64,000 nt of DNA from Antedon bifida (taxonomy: Eukaryota > Echinodermata > Crinoidea > Comatulida > Antedonidae), in assembly GCA_963402885.1 (NCBI GenBank), contig OY727095.1:20093001-20157000 (forward strand). The letters run 5' to 3'. Within the stretch, counting starts at the first letter, position 1. Each line of letters begins with the position of its first letter. A model generated the notes under the pieces. It searched no databases and was not told the origin of the DNA. It saw only the letters and a list, made by a program, of their open reading frames with translations. Shown one piece after another: positions 45,131-58,059 of this stretch. The position numbers and the translations under genes were made by a program.

Positions 45131-47468
45131 TGGTATTGAGCATGTCATAAGACGCCATAAAGATGAGTATAACAATCGGCACCTTCCTGCAGCTGACGAC
45201 GTTAACATCAGTAGGCCTAGAGAAAAGGTGCCAATTGAGGATGAAGTAGAACTGGTAGGCCTAGAGCTAGTTAATGAAGAAAACAATGACGATGAAGACA
45301 CTTTTGCTGATGAGGATAGCAATGTTGTTAGTGTTAATGATGATTTTGATGTACAGCAGCAAGAAGGCCTACTACTACTACTAGAGGATGAACATGCAGA
45401 TAGGCCTGGCCCTAGTACTAAAAAAAATGCTGCTTTCTTTCTACTTAAATTAAAGGAAAGAAACAAGATTCCACAGGTAGGCTATTTTTCTTTAAAATTA
45501 CAACAATTATGCATATGTTGACATTTCTATTGGAGAAACAATTCTATTTTTTAGGCCTAGCTGTTACTGTATACCAGTAGGGCTACTAACTAGGCCCTCC
45601 TGCCTAATTATACAACTTAATTGTGCTTTTGCAAGCATTTTTTGTGACTAATTACAGATAATATTGAGAGATCACAATAGTATTTAAGTGTTATATTATA
45701 GCCTCCTAGGCTGTATACTGTAGGCCCCCAACTAAAAGCACAACTTATCAGTTATTTAATATTAATAACAATATTAAAATCAATATTATTTTTTTAGGCT
45801 GCAGTGCAGTCAATTATTCAAAGTACAAACAGCTTGATTACCCAGATTCTTTCATCAGTTGAAACTGAAGTGCTAACTGCCCTACAGTTATGTGAACACA
45901 AGGAGATGGTAAAAGATATTTTTAGTTCTGTACCAGATCAATTTGATGGTATACACACTGAGGCTTTGCAATCGAGTTACATAAAAGAAAATTTTAATTA
46001 TGTAGAGTACAAGGAAATTGTGCTTGGAACAAAGTTCATTCGAAAAAAAAAAAGGAGCAAAAAGAATTATTTTTGAAAAACCAGACATTTATATACATTC
46101 CTCTTCTAGACAGTTTAAATCAGCTTCTTTCAAATACAAGGATATCGGCTATGTTTGTTAAAAAACCAGACGTATGTAAACCAGGCGTGTTTTATGATAT
46201 CCAGGATGGCAGTCTTTACCAAAACAGTGACTATTTTGATAAGCACGAAAACGCATTTTTATTGATACTATATCATGGTGAGTTAGAAATTTGTAATCCT
46301 TTGGGAAGCAAGGCAGGTGTCCACAAAGTCGATCTGTATTATTACACAATTGGCAACATCAACCCAAAATTCAGATCCAAGAGATGTGCAGTTCGTTTGC
46401 TGGCAATTGCTAATGCTAATTTAGTAAAAAAGTATGACATAAATCGTATCATGAGTCCAGTCGTAGATGATTTACAAAAACTGTATAATGGACATACAAT
46501 GGAAATTCATGGGGTAAACCAAAAGGTTTATGGAAAGGTTTTAATGTGTGCTGGTGATACACTTGGGCAGCATACATAGGTGGTTTTAAAGAAGGAGTCG
46601 GAGTATCTTTTAAAAAATGTCGGCATTGTATGTGCGAATTTGATGAAATGCAAACTAACTATCTTTCAACCCGAGAGCAAAGCAAAACTATGACAGACAA
46701 TGCTCTGAAATTGAAAGGGCAACAACAAAAGCTGTAAAAAAAGATTTGCAAACCACATATGGTATTAATGTAAGAAGTGAATTATGTAAGCTACCAACGT
46801 TTGATGTCACACAACAGTTGCCTCAAGATATAATGCACACTTTGCTGGAAGGAACTGTGCAATACGAAATCAGATTGGTTCTTCTACACTTCATTAAAAC
46901 TGGCAAAATTACACTTAATCAAATCAATGGAGCAATTGTTAATCATGCTTATGGATACTCTGAAATCTCTGATAAACCTGGAGCAATGAGGGATTCAGTA
47001 TTTAATGGTGACGAGAAGTACAAACTGAAATACAAAGCAGCTCAAGCTCACCTATTTGCGCGATTGTTGCCATTTATTATTGGACCTTTATTAGACACAA
47101 GTGATAACTACTATACATTTCTTGTTGAACTGATTCAAATAGTTCAATTGGTATTTGCACCTCTAATCAAAATTGAAAGCATTCAATATTTGAAACAACT
47201 AATTAATGAACGTTTATCTAACTTCAAAGTGTTATTTCCAGATGTAAATATTACACCAAAACAACATTATCCATATTCCTTCTGCAATAAAAGCTTTAGG
47301 ACCAATGGTTCGTTCATCCTGTTTCAGTTTTGAATCTGCGCATAACTATTTTAAAATAGTAGCTAGAAAACAAAACTTTAAAAATTTGACAATGTCACTG
47401 GCTAAACGACACTAGATAAAGTAAGCACTGATAGCTTGCAGAATATGTTTAACAAATCAGGACTGTTA

Positions 47469-50400
47469 GGCCAAAAAAAATAAATAACCGGTCTCTGGTC
47501 AGACCTGATTTTCAGAAATGATGCGGCGATGCGGTTTTTTTTTTTTTTTTTTTTTTTTACAGATGGTACAGAAAAGGTAAGGGTTAGGGCTTTTTAGTTA
47601 ATTTAGTATGCTAAAAATCAATATGCGAGGCGAATTGTCTGTAGTGGAGCATTTTTAAATGATTCAACTTCAACTACTACTTTACTTAAAGTCATATATG
47701 TTTTAATATACATTCATTTAAAACTGACAAGTAGACATTTTATATGTATGTATGATCATACTGTAAGTATATATAGAAAATTAAAACTACCAGCAATGAT
47801 TCATTTAGTCAATTTATACATTATATTGTGACTGGAATAAAGATGTGTGTTAATCTATTTATTGTTTGTCTAACTTTCTTTTTCTTTTAACAATGGTCTG
47901 CTTATTTGGAATTGCTTTGCAAGTGTGACATATTGGGTAAATGTTTTGAACTTGGGGTCCAGTCAGTAAATCATCTCCCGATGCACAATGACAGCAAACT
48001 GCTGCAAACACCCCAGAAGAATAGTAGGTAACCTCAACTGGCTGAACACATTGCAAATCTTTCCTGATGAATACTATCTTCAAAATGGACTCTTCCTCAG
48101 GCTCTAAATTATCTGGTACAAAGTCTGCAAGATCTGTTCCACAAGTGTAGTCTAGTTGACTTAGAGCTGCTTCCAACTGATCTAGCTGCTCCTTTTTTAG
48201 CTTTCGTGCTGCATGCATGACTCTTGGTTTACTGCACTCTTGACAAGAAACAGTTTTTTTCACACGTGCCGATGTCTGTGCCGATGGATTAAATGGTAAT
48301 CCATGGCCTGTCTTTTTACCTTCTTTGAGTGACGGGCGGTCACATTCAGTTGTTGGAGTTCCATAGATCTCTGTAAACCCCTTGTAGTGTATTCCATCAG
48401 CTGCCATGATAGGATCAGGCAGAAAGTGAAGGTCTTTAAATACACTTTCTGTGAGCCTTGGGGGTTTGTGGAAACCACATTCAGGATCCGAACATTTGAG
48501 AACACAAAAACTGTAGTGTCTTAGTTGGCAGTGCTTTTCAAAAAAGTTTTTAAGACTATCAGATTTTTTCAGGTCCTTCATGGTAGCATTTTGAGGCAAC
48601 TGTGCATCGATTTTGAGGACATGGTTGTGATGGCCATCCATATCATCTGTTGTGGCAGGTGTAAATGATCTAAATGGAACACCCTTTAACTTTAATTGCC
48701 TGAATAATGATGATATTAGGCTGCATCAAAATCACCTTCAAGAAAAGCTGAAATGAGTGATAGTTGTACAGAGAGGTAATTTACTCGGTGGTCAGGACCG
48801 CCATCTGAATACAAAAACAACACTTCCTTCAATGGTTTTTCGCCTTCTTTGAGCATACTCATAAGCTCAGTGGCATGGCGTAAGGGCGAAGAAGACTGAA
48901 ATACTGAATCCTTCAAGGCAGTGTAGACTTGACCTTGGTAAAAACTTCCCTCTATAGTCTCAGGGATGTCAAGTCGAAGGGCTACACTTGGTGTTAAAGT
49001 TTGCTTTGTAAAATCATGATCAGACACTTCGAAAGACTGATTTAGGCCTATCAAAACCTTCTTCCCCCTCTCAACGGCAGCGACTGGGTGTCCTGGCTCA
49101 CCTACTTTTATTTTGTGTTTATCGTCAACACACAGCATTTCTGAGTGATCTCGCAGCTTAACAGCCATCTCCTTTTGATATCTAAAAATAGCAGATGCAT
49201 AATGAGTGTCTTGATGTTCTTTGCGCAATTGCCTTTGCTGTATCATGAATTTAATTTTGAGGCGTCCTGTGTACTGCAGTGATGCCTTTGATGTTGGGTT
49301 TTTTGGCCAGAACTGTAAGCGAAGCCACTGTGGTGATGGTATGGGTACTTCTGGAGGACACACCTTTGAAACACATTCAAGTAAATTTGGAACAGACATG
49401 GCTGTTGCCAAGTATGTTACAGTTCCATGTCGTCTCTCCTGTACTGCAGTTTCTACAACATTCTCCATATATTTTTCAACTTCATTCCAAAAGGGCTCAT
49501 ACTTGGATGGTCTACCTGGATTGTGTTCCCTGAGGTCAGTTACAATATCTGGATCACCAAGCTGAAGAAACTGTTTCCACCTGGAGAATGTGTGAACAAC
49601 ACAGTAGGATATGAAAGCCCATGCTCTTTCAAAAGTGTCAATTCTTCATATTGCATCTTTCTATCAAGTGATAAAAAATCATTAACAAAAACAGGAACAA
49701 ATCCAGGCAGATCCCTGATTTTGTCGAGCAATGACTGAAATTTCCGAACAACAAATGGTACTTGTGATGTATTTGATGGCAGGACTACCATACTTGTACA
49801 TTCTTCAGTAGAACGAACCTACAAGGAAATTAAAAATTTTTTTATAGTTTTGATAAATTAGTTTTAGTTTTTAAATACACCACCTTGAACTGTTTTTTTT
49901 ATTGACTACAGAAAAATTACCAGGTTTCACTATCATAAACATTCTGCTGTATCCATGAATTCCAGGCCAAATCTACACTTGAATTCATGGATTCACTCAA
50001 TTGTTTAAAGAGATGGTAAAAAGTTTAATAGTGCAGTGTAGAGCTTTATACATACCGGTTTTAAAAGACTTTGATTCAAACTTTTTTCTTCACTCTTCTT
50101 TGTCAAATACTCAGCATACTTGTTCATTGCCAGTGTCAGAGATTTCAAATTAGTAAACACCTCACTCCATTGATTCATTTTCAACCATGGCTATTAAAAA
50201 ATAAATATATTAAGAAACAAAGATTTAGAATATTTTTTGTGGTCTGTATCTTGATTGGAAAAAGGATGTTGTTAATTTACATTTGTGGTGGCCTAATGAT
50301 CATAGAAGATTGGCTATTTCAAGAGTTTTTTCACTTTTTATTGTCCATTTAATACATTCTTATGAGCCATAATAAAAAAATATATAGCCTAGGCTAGGTT

Positions 50401-51640
50401 TAAACTTCATAAACAATCAGAGTAAATTGGGATCATAAAGCCTAGCCTAGGCCATCAATGCATGAAATAGGACTAGGCTCACACACATAACGACTAGGCC
50501 TGGCCCTGGCCCTAATTCGTTTTTTGTAGTATGTAAATCAATACTGAATGACTAATGAAGTATATGCTAGGCCTATCCTATTTACCTGTTCTAAAATGTT
50601 AAACAGCAGTTGAGACTTTGTTTCTAACTCATCATGTCTGAGTCACTGTATCAAATGCTTATGCTTCCCTGGATTATTGTATCCAGTATATAAATCAAAA
50701 ATAGCAGGAATTGCACATTGTTGCTGTTCCATTTTAGGACGATGTGGATCAAGCATCCACAAAACATCACACAAGACGCCAACAAAATGTTCTCCGATAT
50801 TAATGTTTGCTTTTGACCATCCTAGGCCACCGGCTCGTAAGAAAGCAATTATAGAATTATAAAGCTCAAACTTTGCATTTTTTCGTGTTGTGTCACGGCA
50901 GCTGGGCAGGCACTTTTCTTTTGCATTGTTCATCAAAAGTTCAAACGCATTCGTTGCCTCAACAGCAGGCGTATTTTCTTGGATAATTTCTAAAACAAAT
51001 TTAAAATATTTACCAAACTCAAGACAATCGGTAACGTTAACATTGAGAGGTATACTTTGGAAAAATCCGACCGGTGACGATCCGACCATCGCTATGACTT
51101 TCGATCTAGGTGTAGTAGGCCTAGCAGTAGCAGAATCAAGATCGTCATCAGTAGTACATTTGGCTATTTCAGATTCGTAAATACTTCCCAAACTTGCCGT
51201 GCCATCACATGATATGATGCCAAAAGGTTTAATAATTTTAATGCCACAGACAATCGAAACAGAAATAAGTGGCATTTTATTGTTTTTCTATACTGTAGGC
51301 CTAGCCTACTTCAATGTCCATTTCACAAACAGCACTGTGATACGACACGCTGCTCCAGCAGTCTGTCACACATACTCTCACCGACCGGCGCGTCATGTCA
51401 CCGCGTTCCTAATCCTAGAGCATGCATGCAGCAGATATAGCCGGCCGACCCTCCCAATCAAGTCCAGGCTCGTCCAGTCCCCGCCGCCGGGACGATAGAC
51501 AGTTGTTGCGCGAACGATTGATAAAAGTTTAGAAAATTTCATGGATAGGTGGCGCTGTTGTATGAAAAAAAAACGTTGACGCGCAAGGTCTAAATCGACG
51601 CGCGCGCAGACCAGAGACCGTTTATTTATTTTTTTTGGCC
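47469..51640 (-). mobile_element. DNA transposon Y inserted in gene X
   Basis: Termini GGCCAAAAAAAATAAATAA..CGGTCTCTGGTC are inverted over 32 bp with one mismatch. TTA occurs outside both ends (47466-47468 and 51641-51643). Removing Y and one TTA joins SGLL and PGI of gene X in one frame, so Y inserted after X was a gene. A T22 run at about 47537 follows the left end. Its minus-strand gene is described separately. Confidence 0.85.
47859..51275 (-). pseudogene. Transposase of element Y, with deletion
   Basis: Minus-strand exons: 51275-50591 (ATG at 51275, in-frame TGA after HKHLIQ at 50643-50645, then on to donor 50585), 50191-50058, 49818-48716, and a C-terminal part 48641-47859. Motifs: WLRLQFWPKNPTSKA, VDDKHKIKVGEPGHPVAAVE, DHDFTKQTLTPSV, FQSSSPLRHATELM and YSDGGPDHRVNYLS, then a C-terminal Cys-rich part with GHGLPFNPSAQT, CQECSKP and CHTC. 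The two Asp motifs look like an RNase H-type core. The expected NPVERIMS segment with a Glu, seen in the relative at 58.5-60.4 kb, is deleted near 48700. There is also a frameshift near 49600 (HSPGG against RWKQFLQLGDPD). The superfamily is unknown to me. Confidence 0.7.
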
Positions 51641-52016
51641 TTACCTGGAATCAAGTTGGAAAACGTTTTCGAAACAAGTTGGCACAACATACAAAAAGGG
51701 GGCCGTCATTGCTGTTGGAACTGTTGGAAATCCAGAACTTCCTGTTTTTGGTATTATATCAAAAATATGGTCAATAAGTGAATACGTGTATTTTGGAGTA
51801 GATTTATTGAAATCTGTCAACTTTGATTATACCCATCAAGCCTACCTGGTTAGATTTATTGATCATTTTTCAATTTACTCAACTGAAAGGTTAGTTGACT
51901 ACAACATATTCCATGTAAAATAGGATAGATTTGGAAATAAATATGTTCCAGTAAAATATGACATTGATGACATCATGGAAGAATATGCCGAGGGAAGGAG
52001 TTATATGAACATATAA

Positions 52017-52957
52017 ACTTTTGTGTAAATTACAACATTGTAAAAAGTAGGAATGCAATATTAAATATTTAACACTGATTTATTTTTAATGTCATAATTT
52101 TGTACATTGAACATTTCTGTACATTGAAAATTGTGTTTTTACATGATTATGTATTGTAATAATTTAATTATTTTAAATAATTTAAATTTGTAGCATATTG
52201 CATTGGTTTTTCAAGACTATTCCATAATCTAGCGCCACGGTTTGGGTTTTATTATCCAATTTTAATATCCTTTGATATTCTATTGTATGTATCTATTTTG
52301 GGTGTAAATAGCTTGTTTAGATAATATTGTGGCACTTGGTTTATTTTATCCAACATTTTGGCTTCATTGTTTATGCAGTTGAGAGTCAAGGTTTATTCAG
52401 TTTAAGTTTTGCAGGGCTTGTGTATTGGAGTCATATTTCCTTGTTTATGTAAATATTTTGGCTACTCTGTTTTGTAGCATTTGTAGTGTATTTTTTTATT
52501 TTTGATCTGCCCCACACAATATTACAATTAGTTAAACTGTGGGGAGATAAATCTATTATACATTAGAAAAATACATGTTTTGGAACAAGACTTAGTACAA
52601 GCCTGGCAATACTTTATTTTAACATTATCTATTTATTTATCACACAGATTTATCTACTGTAGATGTTTACTGGTTTTTACTTTTTGCAGCCGAACAGAAT
52701 TTTCTATATTTAATAATAACAATTTATTTGGAAGTTACAATTTTGAAACAGTGAATTTAGATCAATTTGCTAATTTTTCAAGCCTTTATTGGGTTGTTGT
52801 GTTTTATTAGGCTATGTTTTTTAATTGCTAGACATGTTTTGATATTTTGTAAATATTCATGAATTTTTGCAAGCACTTCATTTAGTGTATATCAGAAGTT
52901 CTGTATCATCTGCATACATACTATTATCTGTACACTATTTACATGCTTTTGTAGATT
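52017..52957. other. No gene seen
   Basis: AT-rich 3' flank of gene X. The open frame at 52580-52810 has no motifs. The right end of the X transposon could not be placed. Confidence 0.5.
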
Positions 52958-53393
52958 GGGTCTGTTTCTGCTGCATAACGCAATTTAACCGGTTATTTTA
53001 AAATAGATTAAAAATAGATAACAATAACAAGACCGCGTTTCTGCTCAATTTGTGCTCCGAAATAACCGGTTAAATCTGTGGGTGGTCGTCGAGCAAAACG
53101 TCATCATTACCCAAAATGCAATACATTCAGACGGAATTAATAAGTTGGCTGTTTGTTTACATCGACGTCAGTACACACGTGTGTGATATCGCCGAACATC
53201 TCAAACATGTTAAAATAAAAAAATGTTGTCTCCAGGTCTACAAGTTTTGTTTTTTGTAAAGCCTACTTACCATCGCTAATTTACATTAATTCTCATGGCG
53301 CCTTCAATAACATGGGGAGGGTCGTGCAGCGCCCGATCGCCTAATTCCCTTCCCACCTGAACGACTGTTGTCTTTCGCGAGCGCGGTCCTCCT
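52958..53393 (+). mobile_element. Truncated left end of the Harbinger-like element
   Basis: Starts GGGTCTGTTTCTGCTGC and follows 39998-40475 closely, with a few substitutions and a short deletion around the GCCTAATTCCCTTCCC segment. It breaks off at GAGCGCGGTCCT, where the satellite-type array begins. Confidence 0.85.
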
Positions 53394-54397
53394 AAAATAA
53401 GTATTTACAAGAATATCGCGATTCTTGATTCAAGCAAAAATATTCTTGATAAGGATATTATGATATTAACATCTTATTTTAAGTAAAATATTTCTCAAAA
53501 TAAGTATTTATAAGAATATCGCGATTCTTGATTCAAGAAAAATATTCTTGTTTAGGATAGTATGATAACATCTTATTTTAAGTAAAATATCTCTCAAAAT
53601 AAGTATTTACAAGAATATCGCGATTCTTGATTCAAGCAAAAATATTCTTGATAAGGATAGTATAATATTAACATCTTATTTTAAGAAAAATATTTCTCAA
53701 AATAAGTATTTACAAGAATATTGCGATTCTTGATTTAAGAAAAATAGTCTTGATAAGGATATTATGATATTAACATCTTATTTTAAGTAAAATATTTCTC
53801 AAAATAAGTATTACAAGAATATCGCTATTCTTGATTCAAGCAAATCTATTTTTGATAAGGGTAGTATGATATTGACCTCTTATTTTAAGTAAAATATTTC
53901 TCAAAAAAAGTATTTACAAGAATATTGCGATTCTTGATTCAAGCAAAAATATTCTTGATTCAAGCAAAAATATTCTTGATAAGGATAGTATACGATATTG
54001 ACATCTTATTTTAAGTAAATTATTTCTCAAAATTAGCATTTATAAGAATATCGCGATTCTTGATTCAAGCAAAAATATTTTTGATAGAAATAGTACAATA
54101 TTTTTTCTTATTTTAAGTAAAATATTTCTGAAAATAAGTATTTTCAAGAATTTGCACAACTTGTTTTAAGCAAAAACAAAATCTTAATAAGGATAGTTTT
54201 ATAATGACTTCTTAGTTTAAGTAAAATATTTCTTAGAATAAGTAAAACTGCAAGACTTAATTCGAGAAACTTTTTCTTGTTTCTTGTTCTTGTTTTAAGT
54301 AATTTTAAATCTTGACAAGAAAAAAATTACTTATTTCAAGAAATAAATCTTAGAACAAGAATTTTTTTTCTTGCTAAGAATTTGAAATTTTGCTGTG
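53394..54397 (+). repeat. About 100-bp satellite-type array
   Basis: Eight or nine units of GCGATTCTTGATTCAAGC, AAAAATATTCTTGATAAGGA, TATTAACATCTTATTTTAAG, TAAAATATTTCTCAAAATAA. The CTTGATTCAAG and TTTTAAGTAAAATATTTCT words relate it to the 63-bp array. The right end AAATTTTGCTGTG (to 54397) is the inverse of CACAGCAAAATT at 15160. Confidence 0.8.
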
Positions 54398-54639
54398 CAT
54401 AACAACAATGAAGACATAAATGGAAAGCTTTGTCCATTATCTAGCCAATGAGTCATGAATCAATGCCCTATAATTTTAGTAATGTGTACATAGATCCTAT
54501 AATTTTACAAGATCTTTTTAGAAGGTCTTCTACAGTATGTACACATTTCACAAAATAATTGAAACACACATCTTTTCTCCTATACACCGTTCCCCGAAGT
54601 TCTTTACATGTTTTTCATCTATATTGACACTGGAGTCCT

Positions 54640-55545
54640 TCTTGACAAAGACGAAGTGGCAGGAGTGGTTGACGGTGCGGTGACTCTCGATTGTTGTAAA
54701 TTTTTATTCTCAATCTTTTAACTAACTTTAATAATGTTTTTATTCTTAAATTCTTAAAATAATTGTTATTGTCAATCTTTTAACTATTAACAACAATGTT
54801 TTCATTCCTAATGAATATGCTTAAACTAAAACTTAGGCTTGGGGATACATTTCAGCGATATGCGCCAATATATTGTCAAACGCGGTCTATTCTTGCCGTG
54901 TTCCTCACGCCACATAAACTCATCCAGATATTCTCGTTTCACGCTTCGCATATTCTTGAACTTCGAATTCGCTTTACACCAGTATGATTCAACGTTGTGA
55001 GTGTGTGTACCGTCTGCAGGGTTGACGAAGTGGCGGGAGTGGTTGACGGTGCGGTGAGTCTCAATTGTTGGTATCTCCCCAACACGACGATATACAGCCC
55101 ACTGGTCCTAATGAATTATAGTTCCAGGTCAAGTCTTTTCCTCGATGATTGTTGCAGCAGATCGGTTTGGTACAATTTCCATGTGTCCTTTTGCTGGAGT
55201 TGTGGTCGTGTCTACTAGTCCGAACACCCAGACTTCTTCGGCTGGTGCATGGCCTCTACCATTCTGAAAGACTAATAATAAAAACGCATACAATACACAT
55301 ATAAAAATTGAAAAATAAAAATGAAAAAAAAAAGAAAGCTGTTGGTTAAAAATCTCCATAGTTAAGAGATGGAGAAAAGATATGCCAAAGAGTAAGTAAG
55401 CATGTCACATAATAATTATGTCAAGTCAATGTTAAAATTTTAAAAAAATGCAATAGTTAGAAGCAGCTCTCATTAATTTGAACAACAACTCCAGGTCCAC
55501 CAAGAAGAGTCGGCATGTCGATTAGTTTACGAGAGCAGACATCTC
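54640..55545 (-). pseudogene. Merlin (ISXO2-like) transposase remnant
   Basis: Minus-strand pieces in order: MPTLLGGPGVVVQINES (about 55530-55465), GRGHAPAEEVWVFGLVD and MEIVPNRSAATIIE (55265-55130), then DQWAVYRRVGEIPTIETHR, HSRHFVNPADGTHTHNVESYW and REYLDEFMWREEHG (55107-54870). These are the D, D and E regions of the ISXO2-like/Merlin domain. The usual IDES aspartate reads INES here. A stop and frame changes lie between pieces, and about 180 bases of AT-rich DNA split the first two. A duplicated piece (GACGAAGTGGC..TGACGGTGCGGTGA) recurs near 54650. Confidence 0.75.
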
Positions 55546-55568
55546 GCAGGTACCGAAGTTGTTGTATT

Positions 55569-56626
55569 ACCTGTTTTATTTATTTATTTATTCAGGTTTA
55601 TACAATAAAAAACATGCAGCCCGAAGGCTGAAATTGTTGATTTACAAAAATATATATATAAATATATGGAAACAGAAACATTTAAAAAAATACAAAAATT
55701 TATACAAAACATTAAAAAATTTGAAAAAATCAGTTAAAAAAATAAAATTATGTTATGCTAAAAAGATTACAAAATTTATATACAAATGCATAGGCCAATA
55801 TATGTAAATATTTATAACATAGCCATCTTCAGCGTGATCAGGTACTGTTTGAATTAAGGATTCTACTTATGGTAAGGGCAGGCGAAGTCTTAAGACGGTT
55901 AGTTCTGCAAACAGGTATATTAATTAGGGGTTTATCTACCGTGGTTGATCTAAGCTCTCTATTAATAATGCGGTAGTCGGGCAAAATAGTTCTGTACAAT
56001 TCCGATTTCAAGAGCCTTTCTCCAAATTTTTGAATCAACGTCTCTCGTCTGGATGCGAGAGTGGTCATATCAGTAAGCTCAAGAGCTGAATCATACGTAC
56101 GGAAAGCGGGGCCCAGAATAATACGTAAAACTCTCTTTTGCACTCTTTCAATGGTCAATATTTGGGCCTTATTGATGCTTCCATGCCACACAGGGCAGGC
56201 GTATTCTAAGATTGGGCGAATATAACAAACATAAACGGATATCATATCATGAACTGGTACATTGGCCCTTCTAAGGATATATAACGTATACAACCTTTTG
56301 GATGCTCTTTTTAGCATGTCACTGACATTATTATCCCATTTCAAGTCATCCTGGATTATAAGTCCAAGGAGCTTCATATACGAAACAACATTAAGTGTTG
56401 TACCGCTAAGGTAATAATTAGGAGGGGGAATATTTCTTTTCAAAAAATTAACTCTCATGATATGACACTTAGAGGGTTTAGGGACCATGTGATTTGTATC
56501 ACACCACTCAGTAAGGTCATCAAGACAAGATTGAAGTTTAGGGGCATTACCATGTTTAACAGTGTCACATGTTTCAGCTTCAGTCCTGTGAGTACCGTAG
56601 TCTAAAAGATAATAATAATAATACAT
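55569..56626 (-). pseudogene. 5'-truncated LINE, C-terminal RT region
   Basis: 262 codons: LTEWCDTNHMVPKPSKCH, LGLIIQDDLKWDNNV, LRRANVPVHDMI, RPILEYACPVWHGSI, VQKRVLRIILGPAFRTYDSA and FGERLLKSELYRTILP. This is the thumb and C-terminal region of a CR1-like non-LTR retrotransposon; the polymerase core is missing through 5' truncation near 56600. The 3' region ends in AATAAATAAATAAAT (55571-55590, minus strand), a typical tail. Closest relative here is 12728-13317. Confidence 0.85.
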
Positions 56627-56880
56627 AAGAATGCATGTTTATTTTAGTAATATTGCAGGGGTATTATCACAATTTTTTGTTATGAGCTGTACAAACTGCA
56701 GGATAGCAGACCTCCCAACTTGGATTGACAAAAAATAGGGAGATTTATATTTATTTAGTTATGCGACGCGCGTTACACAACAAAGATATACAAAAATAAA
56801 TTATCTCTGTTTTTCAAAATGCTACAATACAATATTTTATTTTCATCTTTCATCTTATGTACATTATTAACATAACACAT

Positions 56881-57261
56881 TTAGTGCCTTTGAGCATTTA
56901 GCTCTGTAAGTTGTTTTTTGGTTGCTTTCTTTGCGTTAGTAAGCACATCTTTACTTGGTTTAAAATTGTAACATTTCATCATTGACAACATATTAACAAG
57001 TGTTTTATGACACATACTAGCTCTATATTGCGTCCTAATGTGCCCCATGACACTGAAACATCTTTCCACATCACAGTTTGAGTGTGGTAAAATTAACAAG
57101 AGCTTCATTAATTTGGCTAGCTGTGGAAATCGAGGTTTGCGTGCTGCGTAATGGCGAATAGAAGATTGTGTTCTACAATATACGATGTATAAAGCACCTC
57201 CGCGTTTATAACCTTTTCTGCTATTGGATCTCTGTTTATATTGAACAACAAAGTCTGGCAT
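56881..57261 (-). pseudogene. hAT transposase C-terminal dimerisation fragment
   Basis: KPRFPQLAKLMKLLLILPHS, NCDVERCFSVMGHIRTQYRA and TLVNMLSMMK form the hAT C-terminal dimerisation domain, usually LAxxxLxIP.S...ER.FS......R..L. The frame has no stop, but no upstream hAT domain is visible, so it is a 5'-deleted fragment. The last 25 residues are lysine-rich. Confidence 0.75.
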
Positions 57262-58059
57262 TGGTTCACAGCTCTTGCAACTTTTTCATGCATCTTTGTC
57301 TGTAAAAAATATCAATTTCAATAACTAATTACAGATCTAGGCTAAATATTTTTTTTTTTTAGGCTAAATATTATATTTAAAAAAAAATAGATAGATAACA
57401 TACAGTTTTGTACCTAGACGTACGTATGACCACCACCAGGCCTAGTAGCCGAATCGACAGGCCAACTACAGGCCTAGCCTATCTAAGGTTCACCAATCCC
57501 TAGGCCTGGAGTGACTGAATGACGGCGTTTAGTAACCTACTGGCACAAGCTTTACTGGTATATCAAGTGACCAAAAATACACCTGTAGCCATTGATCCAT
57601 AAGTATTTTCATCCCAGATAGAAAAGTTCCCTGTCGCAAATAAACAGTGTGGCTGCATCTATGGCGTCGCCAGGTCAAGCCGTCAGACCCTTACAAAAAA
57701 TTGTTTCAATTAGTAATTTTTCATTAGGACAATATAAACAGAACATCATATATTTAAAATATTACAATATACCGTATGACATGCTCAGTTATCAATTTGC
57801 TTCGTTGTGTCGGTAACAAGTAAACTAATAAACATTTTTATGTAAAATAATCCGTAAAGTATCAAAATATCATTACAATTCCATTATTATTTATTTAAAA
57901 AACTTTTTATGGTGTATTTTTGCGCAATCACCGCCTTTTCAGCATTTCTGCTAGTACAAAGTATATTAATGAACAATTACATCATTTAAAACCTTCAGAA
58001 AACATTTATTGAATTAATGTTTGGTACTGGTCATTATTACACTATATATGATTATAGTT
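57262..58059. other. No gene seen
   Basis: A TAGGCCTA-type block at 57430-57510 is followed by AT-rich DNA without motifs. Confidence 0.5.

Larger units (their letters stand above)
45111..52016 (+). pseudogene. Transposase-like gene X, interrupted by transposon Y
   Basis: Left part 45111-47422, right part 51641-52016. After an acidic first exon (to about 45477, GTAGGC donor) the conserved core reads FIYIPLLDSLNQLL, LYHGELEICNPLGSKAGVHK, TIGNINPKFRSKRCAV, GGFKEGVGVSFKKCRHCMC, TYGINVRSELCKLPTFDV, LPQDIMHTLLEG and FSFESAHNYFKIVARK. The C-terminal part after Y has YKKGAVIAVGTVGNPELPVF. I recognise this as a family common in invertebrate genomes and linked to DNA transposons (perhaps CACTA/EnSpm-related), without being sure of the superfamily. 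Lesions: slips at an A11 run (46043) and near 46572, 46672 and 47272, a stop at 51922, plus the 4.2-kb insertion. Confidence 0.65.

Noticed and set aside
45065-45466. A serine-rich minus-strand protein
   Set aside because: Opposite strand of the acidic first exon of transposase gene X; serine runs result from complementing GAY/GAR codons.
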